Positions 61,348 through 64,000 of a DNA stretch of 64,000 nucleotides are shown here, one piece after another. This stretch comes from Lysobacter enzymogenes (lineage in GTDB: Bacteria; Pseudomonadota; Gammaproteobacteria; Xanthomonadales; Xanthomonadaceae). Position 1 is the stretch's first letter. Each line of letters opens with the position of its first letter. The stretch is taken from contig NZ_FNOG01000008.1 in NCBI RefSeq assembly GCF_900106525.1, forward strand, positions 124,001 to 188,000. Direction: 5' to 3'. The notes beneath the pieces were generated by a model that searched no databases, was not told the DNA's origin, and was given only the letters and a program-made list of their open reading frames with translations. The position numbers and the translations under genes were made by a program.

Positions 61348-62154
61348 ATGACCGACCTCTTAGCCGCCCTGCTCCTCGGCATCATCGAAGGCATCACCGA
61401 ATTCCTCCCGATCTCCAGCACCGGCCACCTGCTGATCGCCCAGCACTGGCTCGGCGCGCGCTCGGACCTGTTCAATATCTCGATCCAGGCCGGCGCGATC
61501 CTGGCGGTGGTGGCGATCTACTGGAAGCGCTTGTGGGGCCTGGCCGTCGGCTTCACCCAGCGCGACAACCTCGACTACCTGCTCAAGCTCGGCGTGGCCT
61601 TCGGCATCACCGCGGTGCTGGGCATCATCGTCAAGAAGGCCGGCTTCACCCTGCCCGACCACGTCACCCCGATCGCCTGGGCGCTGGTGCTGGGCGGCGT
61701 GTGGATGGTCGCGGCCGAGCATTTCGCCGCCAAGCGCGCGGCCGCGCTGGGCGAGCGCAGCGACATCACCTGGACGGTGGCGGCGCTGGTCGGCATCGCC
61801 CAGGTCGTGGCCGGCGTGTTCCCGGGCACCTCGCGCTCGGCGGCGACGATCTTCGTCGCCCTGCTGGCCGGCACCACTTCGCGCGCGGCGGCGACCGAGT
61901 TCGCGTTCCTGGTCGGCATCCCGACCATGTTCGCCGCCAGCGGCTACGAGCTGCTCGGCGTGATCGGCACCCCGGCCGCGGCGCAGGAGGACTGGAGCGC
62001 GCTGGGCGTGGCCTTCATCGCCTCGGCGGTGACCGCCTTCATCGCGGTGAAATGGCTGCTGCGCTACATCCAGAGCCACCGCTTCACCGCGTTCGCGATC
62101 TACCGCGTCGTGCTCGGCATCGCGCTGTTGCTGCTGATGCCGGCCGGCAGCTGA
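61348..62154 (+). CDS. uppP: Undecaprenyl-diphosphatase UppP (BacA)
   Basis: A 268-residue membrane phosphatase with about eight helices. Motif 1 is [26 protein letters not shown] (the E-x3-E glutamates and SSTGH), motif 2 is [14 protein letters not shown]. It recycles the C55 lipid carrier for peptidoglycan and other surface polymers and gives bacitracin tolerance. The ATG at 61348 begins the first helix. It stands divergent from glnA and is followed after 10 bp by a DUF2750-like gene. Confidence 0.96.
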   Translation: MTDLLAALLLGIIEGITEFLPISSTGHLLIAQHWLGARSDLFNISIQAGAILAVVAIYWKRLWGLAVGFTQRDNLDYLLKLGVAFGITAVLGIIVKKAGFTLPDHVTPIAWALVLGGVWMVAAEHFAAKRAAALGERSDITWTVAALVGIAQVVAGVFPGTSRSAATIFVALLAGTTSRAAATEFAFLVGIPTMFAASGYELLGVIGTPAAAQEDWSALGVAFIASAVTAFIAVKWLLRYIQSHRFTAFAIYRVVLGIALLLLMPAGS

Positions 62155-62164
62155 GGAAACCGCC

Positions 62165-62677
62165 ATGTCCGATCCGCACACCGATCCCGCCCAACTCGAG
62201 CAGGAACTGCTCGACGACCAGGGGCTGTCCGCCGCCGAGCGCTACGCGGCCTTCCTCGCCGCGGTCGCCGACAGCGGCCGCTTCTGGGTGGCCGAGTCGG
62301 GCGAGTACCTGCTGACCTTGTTCGACGGCGAAGAACAGGAACTGCTGCCGGCATGGCCCTCGGCCGCGACCGCGCGCGCCGCGCTGACGCAGGCGCCGAC
62401 GCTGGCCGGCTACGCGCCGGCGCCGCGCGAACTGGCGGTGTGGCGCGAACGCGCCGCCGCGGCGATGGGCGAGGCCGGCGTCGGCGTCGGCGTGTTCCCG
62501 GACACGGCGATGCAATGCGCGGTGGTCGCGCCGGCGCAGTTGCTCGAACATCTCGACGCGCTGATCGCCGATGCCGGCGCGGCGCCGGGCGAATCCGAAG
62601 GCGCCTCCACCGGGCTCGACCTCGCCCAGGCGCAGCGCGCGCTGGCGCAGAAGTTCGCCAAGCCCAAAGAAGGCTGA
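62165..62677 (+). CDS. DUF2750-like protein
   Basis: A 170-residue soluble protein: LSAAERYAAFLAAVADSGRFWVAESGEYLLTLFDGEEQELLPAWPS matches the DUF2750 pattern (F-x2-V-x5-W, then PxWP). The second half includes ELAVWRERAAAAMGEAGVGVGVFPDTAMQCAVVAPAQLLEHLDALI. Its function is unknown. It follows uppP by 10 bp, so the two are likely co-transcribed; GAGGAAACCGCC before the ATG is a good ribosome binding site. Confidence 0.8.
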   Translation: MSDPHTDPAQLEQELLDDQGLSAAERYAAFLAAVADSGRFWVAESGEYLLTLFDGEEQELLPAWPSAATARAALTQAPTLAGYAPAPRELAVWRERAAAAMGEAGVGVGVFPDTAMQCAVVAPAQLLEHLDALIADAGAAPGESEGASTGLDLAQAQRALAQKFAKPKEG

Positions 62678-62817
62678 GCGCCGGATTGCGGCGGCCCGCG
62701 TGCGCGCAAGCGCCGCACGCGGGCTGCGAATTTCGATAGCGTGATCGGCCTCGCACATCGCTGCCGACGCCGCACGCGCGTCTGTTTCACGCTGTGCGCC
62801 CCGATACGCAGATCGCC

Positions 62818-63729
62818 ATGGGTCCGAGCATGAAGTTCCCGCGCATCACCGCGATCGTCGCCGCAGTCGCCGTATGCGCCGGCCTGGCGCTGGCCTACGC
62901 CGCCCGACCGGACGGCTACGGTGCCGATGCGGCCTCCGACCCGACCGTCACCTCGCTGCCGCGGCGCCAGGCCGGCGTCGCCGACCTGACCGAGTACCCG
63001 TGGCAGGTGCAACTGGCCACCCGCGCCGACGGCAACGCCCTAGCCTTGCTGCAGGCCGATGCGATCGGCCAAGTCCGGCTGGACTTCAGCGACCGCAGCA
63101 TGCGCTTCAGCGGCGGCGCCAACACTTTGTCGATGGACTACCGCATCGACGGCGCGCGCATCGTCTCCGCCCACGGCGACGCCGGTTTCGCGATGACGCT
63201 CGCCGGCACCTCGCAGGAGCGCCCGCTCGCGATGGACGACCTGCTGTCGGCGCACCTGCGGCCGCCGTTCGACTACTGGCTGGAAGGCAGCGGCGCCGGC
63301 CAGCGCCTGTACCTGACCGGCGCCGACGGCACCCGCTTCGTCCTGCAGACCCGCGATGCCGCGTACGGCGCCAAGGGCGAGGACGTGAGCCTGGAAGCCG
63401 AAGCCGGGCTGCGCGCGTGCACGACCGGCTGCTCGCCGAACCTGCCGCGGCCCGATTGCCTGTCGGTACGCAAGCTGCGCTGGGTGAAGTACATGCCGCA
63501 ACCGGCGTCGGACTGGTTCCTGCTGCCGCGGCATGCCTTCGACGGCCGCCGTCCCGAGGGACAGCGGCGGCAGCTGTTGTCGACCCGGCACTATCCGAGC
63601 CTGACTGGGAAGTCGTGTTCGCTCGGCATCTACGTGATCGCGACGGCGACCGACTTCGATCAGCTGCCGCGCGTGGAAGCGCAGGGAAACACGATCAGCG
63701 CCACCGCGCCGCAGCCGGCGCAGCGGTAA
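62818..63729 (+). CDS. Exported META/DUF4377-like protein
   Basis: A 303-residue protein with an N-terminal signal anchor (ITAIVAAVAVCAGLALAYA). Residues about 55-180 resemble a META domain (VRLDFSDRSMRFSGGANTLSMDYRIDGARIVSA, RPLAMDDLLSAHL). The second part has RACTTGCSPNLPRPDCLSVRKLRWVKY, like the start of DUF4377, with paired Cys. It is likely periplasmic; META proteins are linked to stress or motility in other bacteria. The ATG at 62818 or 62830 may be the start. A lipoprotein gene of perhaps related kind follows. Confidence 0.72.
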   Translation: MGPSMKFPRITAIVAAVAVCAGLALAYAARPDGYGADAASDPTVTSLPRRQAGVADLTEYPWQVQLATRADGNALALLQADAIGQVRLDFSDRSMRFSGGANTLSMDYRIDGARIVSAHGDAGFAMTLAGTSQERPLAMDDLLSAHLRPPFDYWLEGSGAGQRLYLTGADGTRFVLQTRDAAYGAKGEDVSLEAEAGLRACTTGCSPNLPRPDCLSVRKLRWVKYMPQPASDWFLLPRHAFDGRRPEGQRRQLLSTRHYPSLTGKSCSLGIYVIATATDFDQLPRVEAQGNTISATAPQPAQR

Positions 63730-63760
63730 GCCCGACCCGCGGCTGAACGCGCAAAACCCC

Positions 63761-63791
63761 ACGCGGCGCGGCGCCGCGTTCATCTGTTTTT
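63761..63791 (+). terminator. Possible terminator after the META-like gene
   Basis: ACGCGGCG-CGG-CGCCGCGT is an 8-bp perfect stem; a TTTTT run follows after 7 bp. The spacing to the T run makes it a weak candidate. Confidence 0.4.
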
Positions 63792-63819
63792 CGCGACTCA
63801 CCCCGGATCATTGCGCCCC

Positions 63820-64000
63820 ATGAAAATCCAACGCCACCTCGTTCTCGCCGCCGCGCTGTCCAGCGTCCTGCTCGCCGCCTGCGCCGCGCCTTCCACTTCG
63901 CCCGGCACCGATGCCGCCAAGCCGGCCGGCGACAAGCCCGACGCCGCCCAGCCCGCCGACGGCGCTGCGCCGGCCGCGGTCAAGAGCGATCCGGCGCCGG
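63820..64000 (+). CDS. Lipoprotein, N-terminal part (runs out of the window)
   Basis: The first 60 residues are seen. The signal MKIQRHLVLAAALSSVLLAAC ends in the lipobox LLAAC (Cys21), followed by a Ser/Thr/Pro/Ala/Asp-rich linker typical of outer-membrane lipoproteins. No domain is visible in this part. Following a META-like protein on the same strand, it may be a META/HslJ-type lipoprotein, but this is only inference from place. Confidence 0.75.
   Translation, partial: MKIQRHLVLAAALSSVLLAACAAPSTSPGTDAAKPAGDKPDAAQPADGAAPAAVKSDPAP

Overview
The window reads as a chromosomal segment of a high-GC gammaproteobacterium of the family Xanthomonadaceae, most likely Lysobacter or a close relative. 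The reasons are strong G/C bias at third codon positions, large TonB-dependent receptors, secreted S1 and S8 proteases, a dense set of short dispersed inverted repeats of the type common in this family, and a Ysc-like type III secretion locus. The genus is inferred from overall character; no marker such as 16S rRNA is present. I saw no tRNA, rRNA, CRISPR array, insertion sequence or prophage.

Layout. 0-3 kb: the tail of an unrecognised gene, then a UDP-glucuronate-4-epimerase-like enzyme, a family 2 glycosyltransferase and a LAB_N membrane protein, a small cell-surface glycosylation set, followed by a 116-bp tandem repeat. 3.2-5.5 kb: rpmB-rpmG behind a clear sigma-70 promoter, and a secreted S1 protease. 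6-14.5 kb: a 1163-residue transporter-like hybrid sensor kinase of CbrA/CrbS type, a LuxR-type response regulator (CrbR-like candidate partner) and a TonB-dependent receptor. 15-21 kb: an ArsR-type regulator, a glycosyltransferase, an MFS transporter, an acyltransferase and small unknowns.

21-42.3 kb is the main feature: a non-flagellar type III secretion (T3SS) locus. A long leftward operon (sctV, a possible 33-codon gene, sctD, a rod/needle-like gene, sctI, sctJ, sctK, sctL, sctN, sctO, sctP, an unknown, a needle-like gene) ends at a strong terminator near 23.3 kb. A FliO-like gene sits upstream of sctV. To its right are a sensor kinase and a FixJ-type regulator, and the regulator gene overlaps the sctQRST genes; sctU is convergent. 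I find no secretin (SctC), gatekeeper, chaperone or classical translocator. SctR carries about 95 extra Ala/Pro-rich residues and SctQ has a well-placed internal start.

43-45 kb: SCO1/SenC and PCu(A)C copper-delivery proteins next to a RegA/PrrA-like regulator, fitting cytochrome oxidase assembly and redox control. 45-54 kb: a carbohydrate-uptake locus with a GH3 glycosidase, a LacI regulator, a sodium/sugar symporter and a TonB receptor whose promoter contains a perfect LacI-type palindrome. 54-61 kb: a subtilase, then amtB, a PII gene, a TorF-like porin and glnA with a sigma-54 promoter and an NtrC-like site, interrupted by a GNAT gene; together a nitrogen-assimilation region. 61-64 kb: uppP, a DUF2750-like protein, a META-like secreted protein and the start of a lipoprotein.

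Dispersed repeats fall into three main families: a GTCAT(T/C)CCCGCGAA hairpin family (often tandem), a GTAGGAGCGGCGC inverted pair usually between convergent genes, and a GGGAGGGCCTTCAGG hairpin.
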